A stretch of 64,000 nucleotides of DNA from Petrosia ficiformis (lineage: Eukaryota > Porifera > Demospongiae > Haplosclerida > Petrosiidae), in contig OX345637.1 of assembly GCA_947044365.1 (NCBI GenBank), positions 8,989,076 through 9,053,075 of the forward strand. The letters are read 5' to 3'. This document shows positions 33,263 to 44,034 of the stretch, in pieces. How positions within the stretch are numbered: position 1 is the first letter of the stretch; each line of letters begins with the position of its first letter. The notes under the pieces are model-generated. The model was not told the origin of the DNA, did no database searches, and worked only from the letters and a program-made list of their open reading frames with translations. The translations under genes and the position numbers were made by a program.

Positions 33263-34094
33263 TTAATTAACTACATGTATAATCTACAATGTTACTTACT
33301 CCATTCTTGAATGCAGTGCAAAATCAGAATTATCTTTATGTATGAGAGAAATAAAATAGTATATAAAATTAAGAAGTGTTTCTTGAACAAAAATATAAAA
33401 ACTTTCTATCAGGAAACTAAATATACTAAACTCTTGATCATGCATGTCACAAGCTACATTGTTGAGGAAGTGGTGTGACACATAATACAACATGTGCTCA
33501 AGCTCTACTGACCAGCAGAAAGAATGTAACTAATGCCTGTTCTAATTGACTAAAGTTCTAAAGTATAAGAGTGGATAATCAAAATATATCTGAATGAAGT
33601 GATGCAGCTATACTTCAGACCATTTGGACTTTTCTACAGTGGTGGTGGTGGTGGTAGTTGCACTTTTCAGATTTTAAACGGCTGTTTCTTTTTACAGTTT
33701 AAAACTATGCTTATCAAACTCATTGATATGTCCAATAAGGTTGATTCCTATCTAATGAATAACATATCCCATCTTTTCAGTGTGTATGAAGAGAGAATTA
33801 CTTAAAAAAGTGAAATCAGTGTTCTGTACTGGCAGTCTTTTAAGTTTTTGTCTTCACAATTGAATACTACAGTTGTTTTCTACCTAGTCACTAACAAATG
33901 CAGCCCATGTTATCAAAAGAAATTGTCTCTCTCACAGATTCTGTATGGGCAGCCATTGAAAAGAGTGTAGCTGTCAAGTGCAGTTGAGCGAATGTCTCAA
34001 TACACAATAGTGTATCTCTACTAATTATAATCTGTAACAAATTGTGTTTCAAGATTGAGAAAGTCAGCCATTATTACTGAATGACGAGACTACA

Positions 34095-35000
34095 AAGCAA
34101 TCATAGGGATACTTTTTATGGCCCACAGGGCCATTCTTATAATTTGCATTCCACAGGGTTGAATCTATATATATATATATATCATATATTGTTGTTACAT
34201 CTATTCTGAGGGCTTGGGAGCTTGGTGTGTGCATAAAAGAACACACACTTGAGCTACAGAACAGCAGAAAGGTGCAGATAAAATGTAAAACTGCGATTAC
34301 AGTTGTATAGCAGTGAAACAGTATAAATATTATGCAAGAGACTTCAGCAAGTAAGTATAATATAATAAGTTGTTGAGTGAGGAAGTCATCATTTAGAACC
34401 CGAAGGAGTACTTCAGTTTCTGTGCAGTTAGACTGCAGTTACACTTACTTCTTAAGGTCCCGTGCCAGTTTTTGAGTACACAGAAGGATAGTGCCATCAG
34501 CAATAAATGATACATAGTCATTGCAAAGCAATTATAAAGATACACCGTCTCAGCATATTATCTTGTTATGGGTAAAATTAAGAGAGACACTATTTAAATA
34601 AATAATTTATACCTTGTAGAGCTCCACCTCATGGGGATGGATGAATGAAAACTAAATATAAAACAAGATATATTGAGAAACAAAAGTATCCCTAAAGGCT
34701 ATAATTGCTTTGTGATAACTATTTATCAATCATTACTGATGGCACTAGTGTCTCTACCTTTCTGTGCACTCGAAAACTGGGGTCTAAAGAAGTAAGTGTA
34801 ATTGCAGTACACAGATCTTTGATGAACTGATTGAAGTACTCTTTTATATACAACAGTTATTAGTATTAGTTGCCATTTTACATTCTTCCTAAATCTTCCC
34901 GCTAGTCTGACAGTCTGTAGATCAAGCACACATTCTTTTACACACACCACGCCCATTAATTGACTGAGCCCCCCTCCCCCCGTCGAAACTTCCTTAAACT
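34095..35000. repeat. Two R1 repeat copies in opposite orientation
   Basis: 34095-34580 and 34650-35000 are inverted relatives of each other and of 930-1415 ('gtgccatcagcaat', 'gatacatagtcattg', 'aagtaagtgtaattgcagt'). They form a large imperfect palindrome in the gene D intron between the 35418 and 33333 exons. Confidence 0.7.
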
Positions 35001-35039
35001 ATCTATATATACATTGCATAGTCACACAAGTGACACAGA

Positions 35040-35320
35040 TATAATTATAGTGATGGGCAATACCAGTAATTTTCTTTTCGATACGATATCAACTAGTTTG
35101 GGAATCAGTATCGATGGTACCGGTATCGACGATACTGATACTTGATAATGCACATGTGCATAATACATGTGCTTACATAAACCTCAAATTTTATAAGTTA
35201 AAAAAGTGAAAGCGTTACGAACATTTTTTTGTTAAATGGATGTGTCTGATTGAAATAGAGGTGTGGTGATTGGTATCAGGATCAATACTTTGGTATCGCA
35301 TCACCTGTCACTACATAATT
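35040..35320. repeat. Short repeat with GTATCGATGGTACCGGTATCG core
   Basis: A self-complementary core near 35095-35140 ('cagtatcgatggtaccggta', 'cgacgatactgatac') in AT-rich sequence. A small foldback-like element is likely. No coding potential. Confidence 0.4.
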
Positions 35321-36377
35321 ATTATAATTATATTATATTATTATATAGTTCGAATCGATGGGAAAGCGGGGATGGTCCTATTGGCCATAATAAGATAATT
35401 ACTTGCAAATGACTTACATCTACGATGTATCTTCCTCTTCTTCAAACGACAAGAACAACATATGATTACAATAAGAAAAATCAGTACTAATAAAAGAGCA
35501 GTTACTCCACCAACCACACCCCCAACAATTGCTGCTAATGGCACAGTAGATGATGACTCTGTTGACATTCCTGTAATTAAAAATCAGTTTTGAATATATT
35601 GAAGATGAATTGTACATGTAATGTATTACCAGTAGGTTCGGTTGTCAATGTACTGGATGGACGAGTAGAATTGAGAATAGGCGAATGTGAAACTGTGATA
35701 AGAAAAAATTACAATATAAATTATAATTATAATTATATTTGGACAAGACATCTTAATAAAGGTAATTCCTGTTCACCTTGACCCTTGACCTTTGACCTTA
35801 GAAAAATGTTCACAAACAATATTTTACCCACACCATTTCCATACAATTATCTTTTTTGTATGTATGTCATATTTCAATCCATTGGTTTGTTAATTAGAGC
35901 ATAATCTGATATGTATTAACCTTAAATTAGGCAATATAGTACATTAAAGTCATCATATCGTAACTGTGATGTCATTCATCATGAATATGAACAGTTTTAG
36001 TACCATGAATGATAAATATTTCAGATTATGTGTATACATAATTATCATTATGTATTAAGCCTAGTATTAAGGGTGTGATAATTATTCAAAATTAGTCTCA
36101 TTTTCAGACTCACCAAATGAAAAGTGAGTATGAAGAATCAATCGTCTTACACCTTTTTCCCTGGTAAAGATACTAAGGAATGTTCTGCAAGCGTTCATTG
36201 GTACGCAATTACCGCACGTGTTTTTTAAATTCTCAACAGTACAGTTTTTTAGCAATCTACAACATGATTGAAAAAAAAACTGAGTCTATAATTCTTCATG
36301 AAATGTTCCCAAAATCAGAGTCTGGCAGAACAAACTCATGTGATAAGTAATTAATTAATTGAGTAGCTATTCTGCAC

Positions 36378-36640
36378 TTAGTCCATATGCTTTGTTAAAC
36401 TGCTGACCTGGCCCTTCATCAATGAAACTGAAGGTGATACTATTATCACTGTAGAATATTTATTTACTTCATATAATTTGTTAAAATACCAGAGGTAATA
36501 AACTATATCAGAGAGACTTTCCAAATCTAGTTGAAAGAGATATAAAGGCATCTCTCCCTTCAATAAAGGCCAAAATAGTTTTTTCTTGATCACTGCTGTG
36601 TATCCCAGCTGGAAGGCTGACTCAAATATAATACTTGCGA
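36378..36640 (-). pseudogene. RecQ-like helicase fragment, decayed
   Basis: In two minus-strand frames: GYTAV, then QEKTILAFIEGRDAFISL, then a Walker A remnant TRFGKSL followed by a stop and YSLLPLVF, then STVIIVSPSVSLMKGQVSSL (helicase motif Ia). The order matches RecQ-type DEAH helicases, where Walker A is normally TGxGKS. One frameshift and at least two stops make it dead. Such helicase copies are commonly spread with transposons in marine invertebrates. It is in a gene D intron. Confidence 0.72.
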
Positions 36641-37184
36641 AATTATAACATGTATAATTATGCAAAGGTGTACAGTCAGGGTACATGATGATCGGTGCTG
36701 TCATTTTTCCAATAGTGGTTACAAATCAATAGTTGTGTTTTGAGCAGACCCTCCCTTTTACGAAAAGGGCTGGCTTGCGAGACTAACGTGTGACGTGTAC
36801 GTGAAAATGTTGAGGAATGTTTGACCTGGTTGAAGATAAGATAAGCTGTTCATTGGTGGTGGCTAAGTACCAGTGAATCTCAGTTAATCAGGCCTAGGAT
36901 GCATGTTAATTTATGGATGTGGTTGATTACAAATGGCATCCTATTGTAAGCAGAGTACTGTAGTGGCTGAAAGCATTCATTGACTTGGTCAAGAAACGAA
37001 ATAGTATGACAACTACTCAACTAAATTTAACTTAAAATAAATTTGTATTTGTGCTAAAATGTAGAAATGTAGAAATGTACAATAATGCGGTTCTCTACTT
37101 TAATGCTGATTTCTTGCCATCTAGAGTGTCTTGTTAGTCATAAAACACTCAATATCAAAAGCTTTTAAACTTATTTGTAAATAT

Positions 37185-37285
37185 TAACAGAGATTCCAGC
37201 TCATCACTTTCAATTGAAATGTATGGGTGGCCATTTGTTTTTCGGGCCATCCTTACATAGAGAGAGTACTACTGTACTCTGTGAT
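37185..37285. repeat. Interspersed repeat R3 copy
   Basis: 'cagagattccagctcatcac...gtatgggtggcca...gccatccttacatagagagagtac'. Relatives at 4098, 20275-20350 and 39870-39960. Confidence 0.65.
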
Positions 37286-37849
37286 ATAACACATGTTCAA
37301 AGGCAAGCACAAAATTGCACAAAATGCTTGTGATTCTGCTTGAGCCACATGCTTTCTACACATCTCGATTACTAAAAAGCTATATACCAAGAATATAGTA
37401 ACATGCTTTAGACTTTTAGACCGTGGGGCAGCATTATTGAGATGGGAGTTCTGACTGAAAATAGCTAAAAATGTAGTCATGTTCATATATATGTACCTAC
37501 ATAAAGTGGGATCTAACATTTATGCAACTAGTCCAGAGGTTCCTGTGAGTATTATTTATTACTCATGGCAAAGGCAATTTTAACCCATTCCATGTACACA
37601 GTGATACACTGCCTTAAGGACACTCTTTTACATGGAAGGGCAAATGCACTTACTAACAGAAAGACAAAAAGGTATTGGATCTGGGAACATGGCCCCAGGA
37701 AACATTTTAATTTTTAGGTCCTGTGAGATTGACTTTGATGCAATCTGACTCAAAAATGTGATTTAATAAGCCCAAATAACATTTATAATTACATGTAGCT
37801 CTAATTTTAGGAAGCTAGATCCAATTTACATTAACAAAATACATGGAGA

Positions 37850-38130
37850 AAAGTATCCTTATGATTATTTTGTAATCACTAATAATTATTGCTCATGACT
37901 TGAATCCTAACAACATAGTACAGTTACTTGTTTTCCATTTCTTTTACTTATTAACAACAGCAGTTTCTGCAAGCTGAATTCATCCTGCTGGCCTGCTGTA
38001 GTTCAAGCACACATTCGTTTATACACCACACCCATTAATTTACTGAGCCCCTGAGAATGATGCAGCTTCCTGAACTACGTAAACAAGGTATATGTGACAA
38101 TAACATATACACAAGAAACCACAATCATAG
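37850..38130. repeat. Partial R1 repeat
   Basis: Contains 'aaaagtatccttatgatta', 'gctgtagttcaagcacacattc' and 'ccacacccattaatt...gagcccctgagaatgatgcagctt', matching R1 copies at 930, 10187 and 34650-35000. Confidence 0.55.
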
Positions 38131-38146
38131 GGATGGCCCTGCTGGC

Positions 38147-38517
38147 CATAGGCGCCTGCAGGCCGGGGCCTGCCCGGGCAATGCCCGGGCAGATTTTCAG
38201 ATCTAAATTAATATACTGGCTGCTTGTGGTTTGTTTAATAATTCCACGATGACTCAAGAGTGTCTTTTCAACTTAGCACTTCAATACATTGACAGAGATG
38301 TCTCCAGTCAACTTTAGAACTCGCTAGATAGCCTCGTCTTACAGTTTGCAGAGAAGTTCTAGACTTGTATTATGGAACTTTCGTTGAATATTAATACATG
38401 TAATACCGTTTGTTATAGTTAATTGACTACGCCCTTTATGAATAATTAATAAGGCTAAAACATTTTCGCGCACCATTTTCTTGCCCGGGTAGCTTTCCAA
38501 TCCTGCAGGCGCCTATG
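38147..38517. mobile_element. 371-bp TIR element, hAT-like
   Basis: Begins CATAGGCGCCTGCAGG and ends with its exact reverse complement at 38502-38517. CTGCTGGC precedes and CTGCTGCC follows, an 8-bp target duplication with one mismatch, as expected for hAT-type insertions. GC-rich ends (CCCGGGC repeated inside). No ORF of use. Confidence 0.82.
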
Positions 38518-39359
38518 CTGCTGCCCATAAAAACGTCAAAATAATTCTAAGGTTTGATATTAATTTCTAATTATAGCAGTCTTTTACTGACCACTGCTAC
38601 ACTGTCATTAATAGTTATTACTTTAGGGTATCTAATAACAAGGGGGCAATGCCATTAAAGTCAAGAAGGGAGGGAAGAGGAGGAGGGGGGTGAGTGCCTC
38701 ATAGTTTCTATGCCTATGCAGTATGCACACACATAAGATATTTGCACTGATTTTGTAAAATAGAAGGTGAAACTGCTTTGGCATGATGGGTATGGTTATC
38801 ATTCTAACCCTTTGTCTACAAGGTGTTGAGGGTTATACAGTCATATCACAAATTTCTAGGACACTACCTATGAATTATCACAAACTTGAACATACCATCA
38901 TCATCATCATCACCAGTAGTATCATTAGGATCATCCTTTTGTGTAGTGAACATACCAGTAATATTCATTCCGAAAGGCTCATCAACATCATATAGTTGTA
39001 GTGTATACTGATAAACACACTCAGGAATCAATGAGGTTAAGATAAACGTTTCATCATTTCTATTTGTTGTATAAATATTTGTCTTTGTCAGACTCGTTGT
39101 AGTTTCATTACAAACTGAATAACTGAGTAATACTTCTAAATTCAAAGGAAAATCAGAACATCCAGAGTATGTAGTATAACTGATAACAGCAGAATTGTTA
39201 GTGATGTCTCTTTCAGTTATTGATGCGAGAAGATAGGTAACTGAATAAAAATAATAAATTAATTTATTACATATCAGATAGCAGCTAACATTTTATAAGA
39301 AGAGGACTATGATTATATAAAGTTACATGTTGAGGCCAGGTGTATCTAGGAATTTAATA

Positions 39360-39520
39360 AGGTGGAGGAGGGTTATGCGGATGCGTCCAGTGCCAACTAA
39401 CTCCCCGGCCCCCAGTGGGTGGTGGCGAGAAAGAAAGGTGGGGGGGGGGGAGGGGAGAGTGGGTGTCCCTGTCCTTGATATTGGTCTTTAATAAACAACC
39501 AAAGACCAATATCAACAAAC
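39360..39520. repeat. GC-rich patch and short hairpin
   Basis: A G-run segment (39430-39460) is followed by a perfect hairpin: 'gatattggtcttt' and 'aaagaccaatatc' with an 11-nt loop near 39478-39515. Confidence 0.7.
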
Positions 39521-39611
39521 TCATGAACGGACATTTGTTCTCATCTTAGATAGAATTTTAATATTGAAACAAATGTTAAATCAAGGCTGAAAGAGGAAAG
39601 TAAAAAATGCT

Positions 39612-39685
39612 GGTAGTCACTGGGAATAGAACCCAGGGCCACTGACATCAGCCACTAGTGCTCTCACCACTGAGCTAGGACAACC
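39612..39685 (-). repeat. tRNA-like sequence (pseudo-tRNA or SINE head)
   Basis: The minus strand has a box A-like TAGCTCAGTGGTGAGAGCA with a GCTC/GAGC D stem, and a T arm CTGGG-TTCTATT-CCCAG (box B). Acceptor halves GGTTGTC and GACTACC pair with one mismatch. The anticodon loop lacks U33 and there is an extra base before the 3' acceptor strand, so I favour a tRNA-derived SINE or dead tRNA. Confidence 0.6.
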
Positions 39686-39869
39686 AAACAACTATCAGCA
39701 CTTTCACAATCCTCTATGTACACTGCACAAATGGTATTGAAATTGAATGTTTCAGTCGCGCACCAGGCACCCGCTATCTATGTGCTATCAGAACCCTGTT
39801 GGAGTCGACCAGAAACATTAGTCCATCAGGAATAAAGCCATACAAGTGGTTTTTAACAATTGTTTTAAT

Positions 39870-39965
39870 GCATCACTTGTAATTGAAGTGTATGGGCAGC
39901 CATTTTGTATCACAGGCCATCCCTACATAGAGAGCATTCAAAGTACTACCATACTCTCTCATTAT
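39870..39965. repeat. Interspersed repeat R3 copy
   Basis: 'tgtatgggcagccattttgt' and 'gccatccctacatagagagc' match the R3 copies at 20275 and 37185. Confidence 0.6.
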
Positions 39966-40604
39966 AAATATAGTTCAAACCCATGGGAAAGCAATCATAG
40001 GGATGTTACTTTAAATATAGTAAATTCTATATAATTATAGTACTGATAAGTACAACCTAGTATGATAACTTACTATTCAGTGGAGTACAATGGATGTTGT
40101 TTGTTATTATAAGTTCATGTACATGTACATACTAATTACTCTGGAATGCACTTATAATAACAGCAACATCTGTTGTATTGTATCCAGACAATTATACCAT
40201 AGGTTCACTATATAATTATTACCAGACATTATTATTCTTTTTGCATGCTTTATTATGGTATGTATAACTAAAATGTACTAATACATGTAGATGTAAAAAT
40301 AACCTAGCAGGAAAATAAATCAAGTCTCATGAAAATGTTTAAAAATTGTATTGAAACTCATGTAATGAACCAAGTGGTATACCATAGAGATACATGTGTA
40401 TATACAAGTGAGAGTTAGTGCATTCTGCTTAAATAACAGTTATATAATAATTATAGTAAGCATATAATATAGTTTGGGTTAATTTTGCAAAGGCTATTGA
40501 ATTACTGCCATGGCATTTACATGACAGTCACTTTATTATGTCCACATGCAATTGGATGATCCAATAACATTTGGCTTGTGAATTATGCAAACTTGACCAG
40601 GCTT

Positions 40605-40850
40605 GGGTCAAGCACTTCAGGGCTTGTGCTTAAAAGTGCTTTAAGCACATTTTCAAAAGTGCTTGGATGTGCTTACAAGCATTTTATCAACCAAAGCCAT
40701 TGTGCTTGTGCTTGAGCACTTTCAAGAAAAGTGCTTTAGAACAAAATACCCAAGCACTTTGTGTACAAGTGCTTGAAAAATTGTTTACTGCTTGAAGCAC
40801 TTTTATAAGTGCTTGTACTTTGCTAAAAGCTCTAAATGTTAGAGCTTGAC
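40605..40850. repeat. AAGTGCTT-rich block
   Basis: About 20 occurrences of 'gtgctt' or its reverse 'aagcac' in 245 bp, in irregular spacing and both orientations ('gtgcttaaaagtgctttaag'). Not a regular tandem array. In the gene D intron upstream of 40906. Confidence 0.85.
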
Positions 40851-42127
40851 TCATGCCTGAACTTGACCATTATTGCATCATCCTAGTGTACACATTAAAC
40901 TCAGGTTAATGTTGGTTAATTGTGTCAATGTTATACATCATCATCATAAAGTACTTAATTGTATCCTGTGGACTTTTATCACTGGATCCAACTATGTTGT
41001 TTGATATAACAGCTGTATTATATTCTTCATCAAATTCAAGTGTTAAATCCGTTGAACAACAGTCATTTACAACTATTGAACAGTCATCATCATCACATAC
41101 TATATAGCTGGTAATAGGTGGAGTCTTGGGATCATTAATCATAGGACTCTATAAAAAATGAAAACACTGTACAGTTTATTTAATAATTCATTTGTTGCTT
41201 ACACTCCAAGAGACATCTAATATTAATTCTTCATAATTTATACACAAAGATGGTGGAGTACTTATAGCAGGAGGAGCTATGTAAATGTAATCAAAATGAT
41301 AACATCATTAAATTCTTGATTCTACTCACCATTAGCTGTCACAAAGACACATAATTCTGATGAATATCTAATCCCAGCTATGTTCTCAGCACTTACAATA
41401 AAACAATACGTCTGATTATAATCAAGACCAGTGACATTATAAGTTAGTGTATTGCTATCAGTTGTGGAACACTCTCCTCCCGAGCAACTTGTATCAACTC
41501 CAGAGGGTGGTGGAACTACTGTGATATGATATCTGATTATATCTGAACCTCCATTAAATGATGGAGAACTCCACTGAATCTCTACTGATGAATATGTACA
41601 AGATGTATTTGTCACTCCCTCAGGAGGGTCTGGAACACCTATAAAGTGAACGTATTAAGGTATTAATATAGAAAGACATTTTACAAAACTCACTTATAAC
41701 AAGTACATAACACGTCACATCATTCCCTGCTAATCCTGAATCCAAACATGTAACTCTTGTTTCATTGAGTGAAGAACAAAGTTGAAATTCCTGGAGGCAC
41801 TGCTTGTACAAATATAGCAGTAAAACCATCAGTTACAATATTATCACCAGGATCATTAACTGTACTAAATCCAATTTGATTGTCAAGAGGTTGGATATCC
41901 CATACAATACTTGATGTCTGAACTTCACAAGTAAAAGTCACATTTGTTCCATTGAGAGTAAAAGTGTTGTTGATACTATTACAGTCCAGATCTTGCACTA
42001 TAGCACTTACTATGTTTAATGTAAAATATAATGAAAGTTTGTTGTGATAATCAACCTAGATGCACCACACCCTCCCTACAAGTATGACTCACAACACCTG
42101 TAACATAACATGTATAAGCTTAACATT

Positions 42128-42183
42128 ATTGTGTTTGGAGTTGCATCTCATTAATTTTATGAAATGCAACTCTGAACACAATT
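42128..42183. repeat. Short foldback
   Basis: 'attgtgtttggagttgcat' and 'atgcaactctgaacacaat' are inverted repeats around a ~18-nt AT loop. Confidence 0.8.
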
Positions 42184-42498
42184 AATATGGCAAATGCCCA
42201 ATCAATCACCAGGACTGTGGTCAAATACAAATGTAATTGATTAACACATTATTTCTGTGATCATAGTTGTAATCAACGAATGCAGTTTTGTGTAATCATA
42301 ATTGTAATTGTGATTATAATCATTGTAATCACAATCTATTACAGTAATTAGTAGCCATGTCTGTAACATACCCACTGAAGTCCTGGTACACATTAATGGA
42401 AAGAAAGAGAAAAAGCGGTAAAAACAGCATCCTCAGTTGACCACAATCGAAAATTGATTACCTGGCTATTAAGGAGGGGCTAGATTTAATGCAGTGTA

Positions 42499-42628
42499 CA
42501 AAAGTGGCCAAGTGAAGTTGTGATTTGTAAACTGCCATCTCTGATCTTTGGTTTTGTTGTTAATTGCAGATCACAGCAGTTCAGTTTGCAGATTGCAGTT
42601 TACAAATCAAAACTTGGCCACTTTTGTA
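42499..42628. mobile_element. 130-bp foldback MITE, TA-flanked
   Basis: Ends CAAAAGTGGCCAAGT and its reverse complement; inner arms 'gatttgtaaactgc' and 'gcagtttacaaatc' also pair. TA lies on both sides, fitting a Tc1/mariner-type MITE. Confidence 0.8.
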
Positions 42629-43124
42629 AACTGGTTCATGTGATTTAATATCTAGCTTAGTTTGTCCTCTTTATTTATATATGCACTCTGTACAGACTGA
42701 ACTTTCAAGTATGGTTCCTGTCTCATTGTGACATGTATAATTATACCACTCAGTGTTACCAAGTCGTTGATGTTGTTGGATCATTAAAAGCAACATGTAC
42801 AAATATTAATCTAATTATTATTATCATAAATAATAATTATAATTTTAAAAATAATTATATCGAAAATAATAATACACTTGGTACAATCTACAAAACATAA
42901 TGTCTGATGAGAAAACAATATTGAAATATTTATTAATAAGTCAATTCGTTAATTTCTGTGTCATTCATCAAAAAATATGTAAATAGACTTGTTATAAAGC
43001 GATTAAAATTTAATGTCATTTCTGTTGTGGATGAAGGAGAAGTTTTATACTAGTAAATGAAGACTGTTTGTTCATATCTGTCGTCAGCTTGTGGTTATGT
43101 GATAACATTTTTTCCCCATTGACT

Positions 43125-43200
43125 CACAGAATAATAGATATCCAGTTCAGTATAACCAGTCATTTTAACATCAAGACACTCACTAACATCTATTCAGTGA
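43125..43200 (-). pseudogene. FN3 half-exon remnant (gene F exon 3-like)
   Basis: The minus strand resembles 47053-47127 of gene F over its length ('ctggtttc..tgatgttagtg.gtgtcttgatgttaa') and ends at a GTGAGT where F has GTAAGT. An early stop is present. Confidence 0.65.
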
Positions 43201-43429
43201 AACCAGGAGAAACTGTATGTAAAATGAAAAGGTGGTGAACAACAATTACTATAAATTTTATAACAGTAAATTGTATAATTGTATAATTGTATTTGTTCCA
43301 GGGATTTTTTTCAATAATATATGTAGTCAAGGAATTACAATTAAGTTAGAAGTGAAGTTGGATAGAGTATAGTAAGCAACAAAAAACCATGAAAATAGTA
43401 CAGGTTAATATATATAGGACCAGAGATAA

Positions 43430-43580
43430 TAAATTTATTATCTCTGGTAGGACGCAAAATTAAACAAACTACTTCCATATAACCCTACATAAGTACAGTT
43501 TTTTGTATTTTGCGGTGTAAGTACTTAGGTTATATGGAAGCGGTTTGTTTAATTTTGTGTCCTATGTTAAGCTCCCGACC
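43430..43580. repeat. R2 repeat with internal palindrome
   Basis: 'attaaacaaactacttccatataacc' is matched in reverse by 'ggttatatggaagcggtttgtttaat'. Related to 20925-21000. Confidence 0.7.
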
Positions 43581-43605
43581 TTGTTCGCATATTTTTTTTG
43601 TTTTG

Positions 43606-44034
43606 ACATCCCTACATCTACTTCCATTTTTATTGAAAATGTTTTTATATACTCTTTTGTCATTACTGATACTGATAATACACCACCTGTTGATAACATT
43701 GAATAATTATAATGGGTGAATATTACTACTAATGAGTGAGGATAATATAATATATACACTGTTGAGATGGCATATTTGAGAGGTACAAAACAACTGCTGA
43801 TTCTTTGAGTAAAATGTTAGCACCTGTGTTTCTGAATTGCGTTATACAAGTTGGTATGAATCTTTTCTAAAACAGTTAGTTGCATTGGCTTAGAGACATA
43901 ACTCATACAACAGCTGTCATACAGTATACTACAGCTGATTATATGTTATATTGTTATCAACAGGTGGTGTATTATCAGTATCAAAAGAGTATAAAAAACA
44001 TTTTCAATAAAAATGGAAGTAGATGTAGGGATGT
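43606..44034. repeat. Inverted repeat with receptor exon in both arms
   Basis: The left arm 43606-43697 and right arm 43953-44034 are inverted copies, sharing the bases that encode the start of gene F exon 4 ('gataatacaccacctgttga'). Between them lie degraded plus-strand pieces of F exon 4 (around 43740-43795) and exon 5 (43880-43945, 'ggcttagagaca', 'agctgtcatacagtatacta'). Confidence 0.75.

Larger units (their letters stand above)
33300..42009 (-). pseudogene. Gene D: Ig/FN3 receptor, probably broken
   Basis: Exons recognised: 42009-41694 (Ig; VTFTCEV, W, then RVTCLDS), 41638-41330 (FN3; EIQWSSPSFNGGS, YCFIVSAENIAG), 41276-41203 and 41148-40974 (second FN3, phase-0 split after VSWS), 39240-38896 (beta module, ending in an acidic run), 35692-35630 (stalk, TTEPTG), 35570-35418 (membrane span, VPLAAIVGGVVGGV then LIFLIVIICC) and 33333-33300 (tail piece, NSDFALHSRME). 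Problems: the Ig exon is 316 nt, not a multiple of three, and its frame changes near 41790; the donor after 40974 would be GTCCAC; no leader exon was found upstream. It is a degrading copy, or it carries assembly errors. Related to A and B by its membrane/tail cassette. Confidence 0.7.

Noticed and set aside
39612..39685. Functional tRNA gene
   Set aside because: A and B boxes are good, but the anticodon loop lacks U33, the acceptor has a mismatch and an extra base is present.
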